Part shown: one piece after another, positions 1-8,012 of the stretch | Numbering within the stretch: position 1 is the first letter of the stretch | How the letters are laid out: the number at the start of each line of letters is the position of its first letter | Assembly: GCA_937891905.1 (NCBI GenBank) | Contig: CALATT010000035.1 | Coordinates: 1-11,967, forward strand | Direction: 5' to 3' | DNA from: an uncultured Bacteroidales bacterium | GTDB lineage: Bacteria > Bacteroidota > Bacteroidia > Bacteroidales > Paludibacteraceae | DNA: 11,967 bases | Program-made: the position numbers and the translations under genes | Notes under the pieces: model-generated | What the model was told of the DNA's origin: nothing | What the model saw: the letters and a program-made list of their open reading frames with translations, nothing else | Databases searched by the model: none

Positions 1-2125
1 GGGTATTAGTGGTACTTGGGTTTCTATTTCTCAATTTATTTATTATCCAGGTGCTCGTTGCATTGATTTTATGAGTCTTAGTACAGAAAATTGTTATATT
101 GGTCCTAATCCTAATAATAGTGATGGTAGTGGTCAGGGTGTTGGTTTCACTCCAAGTTTGGTAGATTTGGGTTATCAAAGTCGTCATATCTCTACGGATC
201 GTTATTATGGTCCTACTACTTATTTCGCTCGTAACACAGGTCGTCCTGGAATCGAGGGTGGTACTGCTCAGTTGCAAGTGACAGATGAGTACTCAACTGT
301 ATTGACTAACCATAACACTTTGGAGTGGAAGCAGACTTTTGAGAGCGACCACAATGTGAGTGTATTGGTGGGTGAAGAGACGGTGATCCGCAAGGGTGAG
401 ACCAAGAATCAATATGGATTTGGTTATAAGGGTAGTTATGATGTGCTTAATGGTGAGATTTTCAACTATTTAGGTCAGGCTGCTTATTCTGAGTTTACCA
501 ATTATGTAGATCCTCGTGATAACCAATTATCGTTCTTGGCTCGTGCTAACTACGATTATAAGGGTCGTTACTATATTACGGCTACTTTCCGTGCTGACTG
601 TTCTACTCGTTTTGCAGAGGGTAATCAATGGGGCTATTTCCCATCTGGTGCTTTGGCATGGCGTATGTCAGATGAGGAGTGGATGCAAGGTGCTTCAAGT
701 TGGTTGAGTAATATGAAATTCCGTCTGTCATTAGGTATGGCAGGTAATAACAATGTGGATCTTGGTTATCTCCACCCAGACTTCTTGTCACAATCCATGA
801 CTTATTTTGACATGGGTAAGGGTACAAGTAATATCTTGGTAGTAGGTGGAAGCGATAAGATTGCTGCTAATCCAAACTTGAAGTGGGAGACTACTATTAC
901 TCGTGACTTCGGTATTGATTATGGTTTCTTCAACGAGCGTTTGACTGGTACTATTGACCTTTATTGGAATACCACTAAGGATTTGATTATCCGTCAGATT
1001 ATGCCAGCTCGCTACAACTATCAATACCAAAATATTGGTTCTACCCGCAATATGGGTATGGAGTTCTCTGTGAAGGGTATTATCTTGGATAAGCGCTCAA
1101 AGAGTTTGAGTTACCACTTATCAGTTGATGCGAATATCTCCTATAATAAAACGCGCGTGCAAGACTTGGGTAATATCACTTCGATGTTAGCACAAACAAG
1201 TTGCTTTGGTTCTTCTGAGTACTTGACTACAGCCGAGTTCTTATTAGAGGTGGGTCAACCTGTAGGTAATGTATATGGCTATGTAACAGATGGTTACTAT
1301 ACGGCTAATGACTTCTTGAGTTATATGGGTAATACACACACTTGGGGTCTGAAGACAGATGTGCCTACTTATGGTGATGGATTCTTGACGAATGCACCAA
1401 TGCCAGGTTCTATCAAGTTTAAAGATTTATCGGGTCCTAATGGAGTGCCTGATGGTAAGATTGACGAGAATGATAAGACTATTTTGGGTAACACTGTTCC
1501 TACTCACTCTGGTGGTTTCAATATCAACTTCAATATTGGTGGTGATAAATGGGGTAAGTTTGACTTAGCTGCTAACTTCACTTTCGCATTTGGCAATAAG
1601 ATTTTGAACTTGTCAAAGATGGAGTACACTACAGTGACAGAGAAGACCAAGATGCGTAACTTGATTTCAGCAATGAATTACAACAACCGCTATTCTCTCT
1701 TCTCAGCAGAGGGCCAATACATGCCTGATGTATATGCTACTTCAGCGATGCTATTTGGTGATGCTTATGTAGAGTTTGCAAACCAATTGGATCAGATGAA
1801 TATGGACAAGGGTGCAAATACTTACAGTCCAATCATGTCTCACTATGTGGTAACTGATCAATGTATGGAGGATGGTTCATTCCTTCGTCTCAACCAATTG
1901 ACTATTGGTTATTCATTACCAAAAGTATGGATGGAGAAATCTAAGGTGATTAGTAATATCCGCGTATATGTACAAGGTAGCAACTTATTCTGCGCTACGA
2001 AGTATAGCGGATTGGATCCTGAGGTTGATACCCGTTCAAGCAAGAACCCATTGACTCCTGGTGTTGACTTCTCTGCATATCCAAAGAGTCGTGGTATCAA
2101 TGTAGGTTTGAATATTCAGTTCTAA
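1..2125 (+). CDS. SusC/RagA-family TonB-dependent outer-membrane transporter, C-terminal part (5' end outside window)
   Basis: Outer-membrane beta-barrel that imports glycan oligosaccharides with TonB energy, working with the SusD lipoprotein encoded next. The frame is open from base 2, so the ATG at 71 is internal and the gene starts upstream. About 707 residues are visible out of roughly 1000 usual for the family; the signal peptide, carboxypeptidase-like domain and plug are therefore missing or mostly missing here. Recognisable SusC barrel segments are NTLEWKQTF, the LSFLARANYDYKGRYYITATF strand region (about 512-590), GYFPSGALAWRMS, SFLRLNQLTIGYSLPK near the end, and the closing SRGINVGLNIQF with a terminal Phe, as expected for an outer-membrane barrel. 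The usual DGSSxF turn reads DCSTRF here. susD follows after 19 bases. A pectic substrate is inferred only from the downstream enzymes. Confidence 0.95.
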   Translation, partial: GISGTWVSISQFIYYPGARCIDFMSLSTENCYIGPNPNNSDGSGQGVGFTPSLVDLGYQSRHISTDRYYGPTTYFARNTGRPGIEGGTAQLQVTDEYSTVLTNHNTLEWKQTFESDHNVSVLVGEETVIRKGETKNQYGFGYKGSYDVLNGEIFNYLGQAAYSEFTNYVDPRDNQLSFLARANYDYKGRYYITATFRADCSTRFAEGNQWGYFPSGALAWRMSDEEWMQGASSWLSNMKFRLSLGMAGNNNVDLGYLHPDFLSQSMTYFDMGKGTSNILVVGGSDKIAANPNLKWETTITRDFGIDYGFFNERLTGTIDLYWNTTKDLIIRQIMPARYNYQYQNIGSTRNMGMEFSVKGIILDKRSKSLSYHLSVDANISYNKTRVQDLGNITSMLAQTSCFGSSEYLTTAEFLLEVGQPVGNVYGYVTDGYYTANDFLSYMGNTHTWGLKTDVPTYGDGFLTNAPMPGSIKFKDLSGPNGVPDGKIDENDKTILGNTVPTHSGGFNINFNIGGDKWGKFDLAANFTFAFGNKILNLSKMEYTTVTEKTKMRNLISAMNYNNRYSLFSAEGQYMPDVYATSAMLFGDAYVEFANQLDQMNMDKGANTYSPIMSHYVVTDQCMEDGSFLRLNQLTIGYSLPKVWMEKSKVISNIRVYVQGSNLFCATKYSGLDPEVDTRSSKNPLTPGVDFSAYPKSRGINVGLNIQF

Positions 2126-2144
2126 AATTTAAAATTCAAGACTT

Positions 2145-4088
2145 ATGAAAGCAAAATATTTTATTTTAGGTGCTTTGGCGGTCATGTTATTGGCCTGCGA
2201 GCAGAATTTCTTTAGCACAGAGTCTCCTTCTGCTATGGATGAGGCTGTATTCAAATCTGCTGATTTGACAGCTCAAGCTGTGGGTGCTATTTATAACACT
2301 TTCGGTGAAGACAAGTCATTCCGTAATCGTCTATGCGGTGGTTATGTGGCTATGAATACCGATATAGAGCACTGCTCTAAATCAGAGGATGCTGAGTATG
2401 CAGCATATAATATGACAGGTGGTACGGGTAACCTCTCTACCTCTAATGGTAAGGACCCTTGGGCATATTTGAACTCAGCTATTGAGCGTTGTAATGTGGT
2501 GATTGATGGTATCCGCAAGCATTCAGATACTACGGATGTGACCTTCAAATACTTATTGGGTGAGACGCTTACTCTTCGTGCCTTCTGCTATTTGGAGATG
2601 GTGAAGTTGTGGGGTGATGTACCTGCAAGTTTTGAGTCATTCACTGGTTACAATCCAGAGGTGCTTTATACAAAGAAGCAAGATCGTAATGTGGTGTTTG
2701 AGCAGTTGCGCAAGGACTTAAAAGAGGCTGCTGAGTTGATGCCATGGAGTGCTGCTATTCCAGTAGGTGGTGCGGCTAACTATACGGGTCGTCCAAGTAA
2801 GGCATTAGCCTATGCGCTTTTGGCTCGTATGGATATGATGTATGCTGGATTGGCAATGCGTCCAAATGTATTCACCGAAGGTGGTACTAAGGATTGCTCT
2901 GTACAATACAATGTGAAGGATGCGGCAAAGCGTCAAGAATTGTATCAAGAAGTGGTATGGGCTTGTGCACAAGTGATCAAGCAGGAGGATTATAAATTCC
3001 AAAATACCTTTGATGAGGTGTTTAAAGATCTTTGCCAAGATGTGACAGATTATTCTGCATCTGAGTGGATCTGGGCATTGCCATTCTTGGATGGCGCTCG
3101 TGGTCAGGTATTGGCTTTGACAGGAAATAAGATGTCCACCAACTGCGCTGGTGCATTGATCAACACTATTTCCTATGGTTCAGGTGATAAGAATAATGCC
3201 AAGACTCAAGCAATGATTGAGATTGTGCCTACATTCTACTATGAATACGACAAGAAGGACTTGCGTCGTGATATCACTATTCTTCCTTGGACTTGGGAGT
3301 ACGACGATGGTTCTGGTACAGGTTCGTCATTCACTGCAGCTGTCTTCCCTGGTGTGGCTTCTACCGATAAGAAGGTTTATCAGAAGCAATCTAATGTGAG
3401 TCAGATGTACTGCGGTAAATTGCGTGTAGAATGGATGAAACGCAAATATTCAAGTAATGAGGATGGTATCGATATGCCAGTGATTCGTTATACGGATGTA
3501 TTGCTGATGTTTGCAGAGGCAGCTATTGGTTCTAAAGAAGGTAATGCACCAACAGAGTTGTATGGTGTAGATCCTCAGGCATGTTTTGATAAGGTGCGTG
3601 CTCGTGCTGGTCTGTCATCTAAGGCATTGGATTTCAATGCTATTGTGGATGAGCGTGCTTTTGAGTTCTGCGGTGAGAATATCCGTAAATACGACTTGAT
3701 GCGTTGGGGTATGCTTAAGGATAAGTTAGAGGCAGCTCAACAAGCGGTGTATGACCTTCAGAATAACACGGGCGTGTATGCGGGTCGTCCTGACACTGTT
3801 TGGTTCCACTACACACGCGTAGATGATTATGCACAAACGGGTGCCGCGTATGTATTTGATAAGTTTGTTGGATTGGATGTAGATGCTACCAAACCAGCAG
3901 AGTTTGATAAGGAAGCAGGATGGGTGGCTAAATCATTCTTTGATAAAGAAGGTGTGCCATCTATTACCACTGAGAACTGGTATCTCTACAAGGAGGGAAC
4001 TAATATTGATATGCATCAATACTGGCCTATCTTTGATGTGAATGTAAGTGCATCAAATGGTACGCTGTGGAATGATTATGAGTATTAA
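2145..4088 (+). CDS. SusD/RagB-family glycan-binding outer-membrane lipoprotein
   Basis: Surface lipoprotein that caps the SusC barrel and binds oligosaccharides for import. The N-terminus is a lipoprotein signal peptide: MKAKYF, a hydrophobic run, then the lipobox LLAC with Cys18 as the acylation site. Family hallmarks are the TPR-like helices around residues 135-165 (TLTLRAFCYLEMVKLWGDVP), RPSKALAYALLARMDMMYAG near 215-235, IRYTDVLLMFAEAAIG near 445-460, CFDKVRARAGL, and the C-terminal VDERAFEFCGENIRKYDLMRWG block. At 647 residues it is long but within the normal SusD range. It lies 19 bases after susC, and its last codons overlap the start of the pectate lyase gene, so the genes are probably co-transcribed and translationally coupled. 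The ligand cannot be read from the sequence; pectic oligosaccharides are inferred from the neighbours. Confidence 0.96.
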   Translation: MKAKYFILGALAVMLLACEQNFFSTESPSAMDEAVFKSADLTAQAVGAIYNTFGEDKSFRNRLCGGYVAMNTDIEHCSKSEDAEYAAYNMTGGTGNLSTSNGKDPWAYLNSAIERCNVVIDGIRKHSDTTDVTFKYLLGETLTLRAFCYLEMVKLWGDVPASFESFTGYNPEVLYTKKQDRNVVFEQLRKDLKEAAELMPWSAAIPVGGAANYTGRPSKALAYALLARMDMMYAGLAMRPNVFTEGGTKDCSVQYNVKDAAKRQELYQEVVWACAQVIKQEDYKFQNTFDEVFKDLCQDVTDYSASEWIWALPFLDGARGQVLALTGNKMSTNCAGALINTISYGSGDKNNAKTQAMIEIVPTFYYEYDKKDLRRDITILPWTWEYDDGSGTGSSFTAAVFPGVASTDKKVYQKQSNVSQMYCGKLRVEWMKRKYSSNEDGIDMPVIRYTDVLLMFAEAAIGSKEGNAPTELYGVDPQACFDKVRARAGLSSKALDFNAIVDERAFEFCGENIRKYDLMRWGMLKDKLEAAQQAVYDLQNNTGVYAGRPDTVWFHYTRVDDYAQTGAAYVFDKFVGLDVDATKPAEFDKEAGWVAKSFFDKEGVPSITTENWYLYKEGTNIDMHQYWPIFDVNVSASNGTLWNDYEY

Positions 4089-5535
4089 AAACTATTATCT
4101 CTTATTCGGTTTTTTTCTCTGCCTTATCTCATGTGAAGGATGCAGAGAAACAGATCCTGAAGTGTCAGGAAAGGCGCTTGCCTTTCCTGGGGCTCAGGGT
4201 GGTGCGGCGTACGCGACGGGTGGCCGTGGTGGTGTGGTGGTGCATGTGACTACATTGGAAGATGCACGCGATAAGACTACGGGTCAACCTGCATTAGGTA
4301 CGCTCCGCAAGGCCGTTCAAATGGATGGTACACGCACGATTGTCTTTGATGTGTCTGGTACTATTCATTTAGAGAGACAGTTGGATATAGAAAGCGGTAA
4401 TGTTACTATAGCAGGTCAAACGGCGCCTGGAGATGGAATATGCATCGCGGGTTACCCAGTAGTGGTGAAGGCAAGTAATGTGATTTTGCGTTTCTTGCGC
4501 TTCCGTATGGGTGACCAGAACATGGTGGAAGGTGATGCACTCTCCATCAATAATAAGAAGAATGTGATGGTGGACCACTGCTCGTTCTCCTGGTGTACGG
4601 ATGAGTGTGTGAGTTGCTATGGTAATACGGATTTCACTCTACAGTATTGCTTTATCACAGAATCGCTGCGTCGTTCTGTGCATGTGAAGGGAAACCATGG
4701 TTATGGCGGTATATGGGGTGGAACGAATGCCACCTTCCATCATAACTTGCTGGCACACCATGATAGTCGTAATCCACGGTTTGATCATGATTATGTGAAT
4801 GCAGAATGTGCAGGACCTATCGATTATGTGAATAATGTGATATATAACTGGGGTAGTAATTCTGCATACGGAGGAGAAGGTTCTACAAAAGGTGCAGGTG
4901 GACGACATATCAATATGGTGAATAACTATTATAAGTATGGTCCTGCAACCAGCAAGAAATCACGCATTGTGCAGCCTACTACTCGTTGCGGTAATTGTAC
5001 CTCCGATTTAGGCGGAACAGTCGATCCTGCTAAATTCTATATCATTGGTAATTATGTCTATGGCAATGCTGCGGTGACCGCAGATAACTGGCAGGGAGTG
5101 AATCCTGACGAGGCGAATAAGTTGGATCAATGCCGTGCAGAGATGCGTTGGACGGAAGGACTAACGGCTATGACGGATGAAGAGACAGCAGAAGAAGCCT
5201 ATGAGACGGTTCTGGCAAAGGCTGGATGCTCATTGCATCGTGATGCGATTGATACCCGTATTGTGGAAGAGGTTCGCAATGGAACATATACTTATAAGGG
5301 TTCTAATGGTTCCACTAATGGTTTGATTGACTCTCCTTCGGATGTGGGTGGGTATCCTACATTGAAATCCGCAGAGGCACCCAAAGATACGGACCGTGAT
5401 GGTATGCCCGATGAATGGGAGGACGCAAATGGCTTGAATAAAGGAGCTTCGTCCGATAGTAAAGCATATACTATTGACGAGAATTACACAAACTTAGAGG
5501 TTTATATAAATAGTCTGGTACAAGATTTGTATTGA
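4078..5535 (+). CDS. PL1-family pectate lyase, lipoprotein, with C-terminal calcium-binding-type segment
   Basis: Cleaves alpha-1,4-galacturonan by beta-elimination on a right-handed parallel beta-helix. The start at 4078 gives MSIKNYY, a hydrophobic stretch and lipobox LISC with Cys19; ATG 4072 is an alternative, and the longer GTG at 4048 would disturb the signal peptide. Residues 33-240 carry the family signatures: FPGAQGGAAYATGGRGG, TIVFDVSGTI, TIAGQTAPGDGI, MVDHCSFSWCTDE (likely calcium ligands D166 and D175), HGYGGIWGG, HHNLLAHHDSRNPRF (R231 is the candidate catalytic arginine) and NNVIYNWGSNSAYGGE. Residues 437-454 (DTDRDGMPDEWEDANGLN) form the calcium-loop-like tail common in these lyases. 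Acidic residues after Cys19 (E, then ETDPE) fit surface display, an inference from the Bacteroidetes lipoprotein export signal. Start overlaps the susD stop by 11 bases. The segment around 168-191 is unusually rich in cysteine. Confidence 0.92.
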   Translation: MSIKNYYLLFGFFLCLISCEGCRETDPEVSGKALAFPGAQGGAAYATGGRGGVVVHVTTLEDARDKTTGQPALGTLRKAVQMDGTRTIVFDVSGTIHLERQLDIESGNVTIAGQTAPGDGICIAGYPVVVKASNVILRFLRFRMGDQNMVEGDALSINNKKNVMVDHCSFSWCTDECVSCYGNTDFTLQYCFITESLRRSVHVKGNHGYGGIWGGTNATFHHNLLAHHDSRNPRFDHDYVNAECAGPIDYVNNVIYNWGSNSAYGGEGSTKGAGGRHINMVNNYYKYGPATSKKSRIVQPTTRCGNCTSDLGGTVDPAKFYIIGNYVYGNAAVTADNWQGVNPDEANKLDQCRAEMRWTEGLTAMTDEETAEEAYETVLAKAGCSLHRDAIDTRIVEEVRNGTYTYKGSNGSTNGLIDSPSDVGGYPTLKSAEAPKDTDRDGMPDEWEDANGLNKGASSDSKAYTIDENYTNLEVYINSLVQDLY

Positions 5536-5563
5536 TAAAGGTACAAGAAAAGAAATATATACA

Positions 5564-7096
5564 ATGATGAATATGAAAAAGTTGTTTTTATCCCTCGTTG
5601 CATGCGTATGTGTGATAGCACTCAATGCGCAGAATCCTTATGACAAGTATTATACTGATCTGCCATGTGCGGTAGAGAAAGTGCAGCCAGTAGTATTCCC
5701 TGATTATACGGTGCAACTGACTGATTTCGGTGCAGTAGGCGATGGCGTGACTGATTGTACGGAGGCTTTTGCGCAGGCCTTGAAGCACCTTAAGAAACAA
5801 GGTGGCGGTCATCTTGTTGTACCTAATGGTACATGGTTGACTGGTCCTATCAAACTGGTTTCTAATGTAGATTTGCACTTAGAGGATAATGCGACTATTC
5901 TCTTCTCTCCTAATAAGGAGTTGTATGTGCAACCATCGGATACATTGCGTGATGGTAAGAAAAAATGCTATGCGCTCATTCATGGTTCTAAATTGCAGAA
6001 TGTAGCCATTACGGGTCATGGTACGATTGATGGACAAGGATTCTATTGGCGTCCTATTAAGCAAAAGAAGGTGATCACACAAGATGTGATAGCAGTGGAT
6101 GGTAATGTATGGGAAGAGGCACTTGCCATGGGTGGTGTGACCAGACCTGATGGTAATAGCAAGAAATGGCTCATCTGGTATCCATTCAATCTGAAGAAAG
6201 ATTTGAATATACCTAATATTGCGGCAGACCCTATTACACAAGAGAAGATGCGTCCGCACTTAGTGAATATCACAGACTCAAAGAATGTGCTTATTGAGAA
6301 TGTGAAATTGATCAACTCGCCTAAGTTCCACTTGGTGCCTACTCGTATTCAGAATTTGATTATTGATGGCGTGTATGTGCGCTGTCCTCATTGGGCTCAG
6401 AATGGTGACGCGATGGACCCAGGTAATGTGCAAGTGGCATTGATAGTGAATTGTAATATCTCTTGTGGTGATGATGGAATCTGTATGAAGGGTGGTGTAG
6501 GCGAGAAAGGTGTGGCAGCGGGTCCACAACGCGATTTTGTGATTCGCTATGACACTGTGTATCATGCACACGGCGGTTTTGTAATCGGTTCGGAATTCTC
6601 AGGCGGTATGCAGCGTTTAGTAGTGCAAGACTGCTATTTTGATGGTACGGATATTGGTTGCCGCTTCAAATCAGCTCCGGGGCGTGGTGGTTGGTGTGAA
6701 GATATCTACTGCCAAAACCTCATCATGAAGAATATGGTTAATTCGGCTATTCTTATCTCATCGGGGTATGCAGATAAGGGTGCAGGTGTGAGTGCCACAG
6801 ATGCAGACGATAAGACTGCGTTCTTCCCTGATTGGTCGAATATGATATTCCGTAATATCACATGTGTGGGATCTAAGCAAGCAGTAGATATTCAGGGATT
6901 GAAAGGTAAACCAGTGCGTGATATCCTATTTGATAATGTGATGATTATTGGCAATAGAGGTGGTATTAAGATGGAGTGGGCAAAGAATATTAAGTTTGTC
7001 AACTGTAATATCAATCCGAAACCAATGCCTATTGAGGACTATAAGAAGATAGAAAATGTGACTTATAATGGTCAAGATCCAGACGCTGCGGAGTAA
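5564..7096 (+). CDS. GH28-family polygalacturonase (glycoside hydrolase)
   Basis: Hydrolyses galacturonosyl linkages in pectin or its oligosaccharides by inversion, on a parallel beta-helix fold. All four GH28 motifs are visible: N280-G-D282 in WAQNGDAMDP, D303-D304 in SCGDDGICMKGG, H336-G337 in AHGGFVIGSEFSGG, and R367-F-K369 in GCRFKSAPGRGG. D282, D303 and D304 are the expected catalytic acids. The N-terminal TDFGAVGDGVTDCTEAFAQAL and the VVPNGTWLTGPI stretch are typical of bacterial GH28 enzymes. The HGGFVIGSE form is like exo-acting members, so exo-polygalacturonase is a reasonable but unproven guess; rhamnogalacturonan hydrolase is the alternative. ATGs at 5564, 5567 and 5573 are all possible starts; the third gives MKKLFLSLV. 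The signal peptide probably ends LNA/QNPY (signal peptidase I), although LVAC inside it also fits a lipobox. It lies 28 bases after the pectate lyase gene, in the same operon. Confidence 0.93.
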   Translation: MMNMKKLFLSLVACVCVIALNAQNPYDKYYTDLPCAVEKVQPVVFPDYTVQLTDFGAVGDGVTDCTEAFAQALKHLKKQGGGHLVVPNGTWLTGPIKLVSNVDLHLEDNATILFSPNKELYVQPSDTLRDGKKKCYALIHGSKLQNVAITGHGTIDGQGFYWRPIKQKKVITQDVIAVDGNVWEEALAMGGVTRPDGNSKKWLIWYPFNLKKDLNIPNIAADPITQEKMRPHLVNITDSKNVLIENVKLINSPKFHLVPTRIQNLIIDGVYVRCPHWAQNGDAMDPGNVQVALIVNCNISCGDDGICMKGGVGEKGVAAGPQRDFVIRYDTVYHAHGGFVIGSEFSGGMQRLVVQDCYFDGTDIGCRFKSAPGRGGWCEDIYCQNLIMKNMVNSAILISSGYADKGAGVSATDADDKTAFFPDWSNMIFRNITCVGSKQAVDIQGLKGKPVRDILFDNVMIIGNRGGIKMEWAKNIKFVNCNINPKPMPIEDYKKIENVTYNGQDPDAAE

Positions 7097-7133
7097 AAAA
7101 TAAAAAAAGTACACATTTTTCGTCAAAATATAC

Positions 7134-7164
7134 TTGTTTGTTTGCTAAAAATGTAGTATCTTTG
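7134..7164 (+). promoter_or_regulatory. Bacteroidetes-type promoter (-33/-7) for the small secreted protein gene
   Basis: TTG at 7134-7136, a 20-base spacer, then TATCTTTG at 7157-7164, matching the Bacteroidetes primary sigma pattern TTG-N19/20-TAnnTTTG. The spacer length equals that of the recA promoter in this window. Transcription would begin near 7170, leaving a leader of about 58 bases before the ATG at 7228. It is in the only gap (7097-7227) after the pectin operon, so the downstream gene can be expressed separately. No clear terminator hairpin for the operon was seen in this gap, so read-through from GH28 is also possible. Confidence 0.75.
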
Positions 7165-7227
7165 CAGCGTATTTGTAAAGTGCAAATTACAATTAACTAA
7201 TTATATTAACTCTAAAACAAAATTGTT

Positions 7228-7944
7228 ATGAAGAAATTTTTCCTTCTTGTAGCTGCAGTTGCAGCAATGGCAGTTAATGCTCAAGTGTATGACTTGTCAA
7301 CTATTAACTTTACTCAAGCTGATTTGACAGTTACTAACGGTACTGTTGCAGACGATGCTGCAAAAGCTTATTTCACTGTAAAGAACACTCCAGGTGAGAC
7401 AGTTGTTATGACTATTGCTCAACTTCCAAACATTGAGTTCTCTTATAAGAACTCTGCTGAGAAGACAGCTTTCAAGGTTTACTATAACGCAGAAGGTAAG
7501 GATGGTAATGGTAAAATCCAAATGGATGGTAACCAACGCGACATCACTTTCACCAATGTAACTCCTGGTACTGTAATCAAATTGACAGTTGCTTCTAAGG
7601 GTGACACCGGTGCTCAATTCGTAGATGGCGAGAAGGGTACTGCTTTCACAGGTTGTGTTGCTAACAACCCAGCTGCTGAAGGTATCGGTACAGCTCTTCC
7701 TGGTAAGACTGCAGAGGCTGGTACACGCTATGAGATCGCTGTAACTGCTGTTGCTCCTACAGTGATTATCCGTGAGACCGTTGGTGGTTATGTTCTCTAC
7801 GCTATCGAAATTGGTGGTTCTAATAACAACGAGGCTATCGACAATGTAGAGGCTGGTGTTAAGACTGTTAAGACTTTTGAGAACGGTCAACTCGTTATCA
7901 TCAAGAATGGTGTTAAGTACAACGCACTTGGTGCAGCTCTCTAA
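7228..7944 (+). CDS. Small secreted beta-rich protein with Bacteroidales C-terminal tail, function unknown
   Basis: I do not recognise a named family. The 238-residue product starts with a clear signal peptide (MKKFFLLVAAVAAMAVNA, cleavage probably after A18). Residues 20-197 are rich in alternating hydrophobic, Thr and Val residues, with segments such as RDITFTNVTPGTVIKLTVAS (104-123) and YEIAVTAVAPTVIIRETVGG (168-187). These resemble small beta-sandwich modules often attached to Bacteroidales pectate lyases. No catalytic motif was found, and there is one cysteine (C143). The end, after an Asn-rich linker, is FENGQLVIIKNGVKYNALGA (217-236), similar to tails of many secreted Prevotella/Bacteroides proteins and perhaps a degenerate sorting domain. 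Its codon choice is narrow and regular, suggesting high expression. It has its own promoter and terminator, directly after pectin genes, so a carbohydrate-binding or surface role is plausible but inferred. Confidence 0.85.
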   Translation: MKKFFLLVAAVAAMAVNAQVYDLSTINFTQADLTVTNGTVADDAAKAYFTVKNTPGETVVMTIAQLPNIEFSYKNSAEKTAFKVYYNAEGKDGNGKIQMDGNQRDITFTNVTPGTVIKLTVASKGDTGAQFVDGEKGTAFTGCVANNPAAEGIGTALPGKTAEAGTRYEIAVTAVAPTVIIRETVGGYVLYAIEIGGSNNNEAIDNVEAGVKTVKTFENGQLVIIKNGVKYNALGAAL

Positions 7945-7965
7945 TCTATATTGAGTATATACAAT

Positions 7966-7997
7966 AAAAATGGCTCGCATATGCGGGCCATTTTTTT
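7966..7997 (+). terminator. Hairpin terminator between convergent genes, probably bidirectional
   Basis: Arms 7966-7978 and 7983-7995 pair over 13 bp around a four-base loop ATAT, with GC-rich core GGCTCGC/GCGGGCC, followed by a run of seven T at 7991-7997. The single imperfect pair (7975 with 7986) is a G-U wobble in + strand RNA but an A-C mismatch in - strand RNA, so termination should be stronger for the secreted-protein gene. The - strand copy still ends in TTTTTATT and lies 15 bases after the stop of the flavoprotein gene. Confidence 0.9.
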
Positions 7998-8012
7998 GTA
8001 TTCTTGTGATGA

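Noticed and set aside
71..73. ATG at 71 as the start of the SusC gene
   Set aside because: The frame is open to base 2 with no stop, there is no signal peptide after the ATG, and SusC proteins are about 300 residues longer at the N-terminus.
5879..6571. Several open frames of 90-126 codons on the - strand within GH28
   Set aside because: They overlap each other and a clear GH28 gene, are rich in His, Ile and Thr as expected for antisense reading, and show no family motif.
7113..7154. Inverted repeat ACATTTTT / AAAAATGT (8-bp arms, 26-base loop) after the GH28 gene
   Set aside because: The arms are almost all A/T, the loop is long and there is no T-run after it, so it is neither a convincing terminator nor a clear operator; chance is likely in this A/T-rich gap.
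7949..7966. Small inverted repeat TATTG / CAATA with an eight-base loop before the terminator
   Set aside because: Five A/T-rich base pairs make a very weak stem; the adjacent strong hairpin explains termination.
7297..7980. 227-codon open frame on the - strand covering almost all of the small secreted protein gene
   Set aside because: Its ATG lies inside the terminator hairpin and the product has no recognisable motif. The + strand gene largely avoids codons such as TTA, CTA and TCA that would create stops on the other strand, which explains the open antisense frame.
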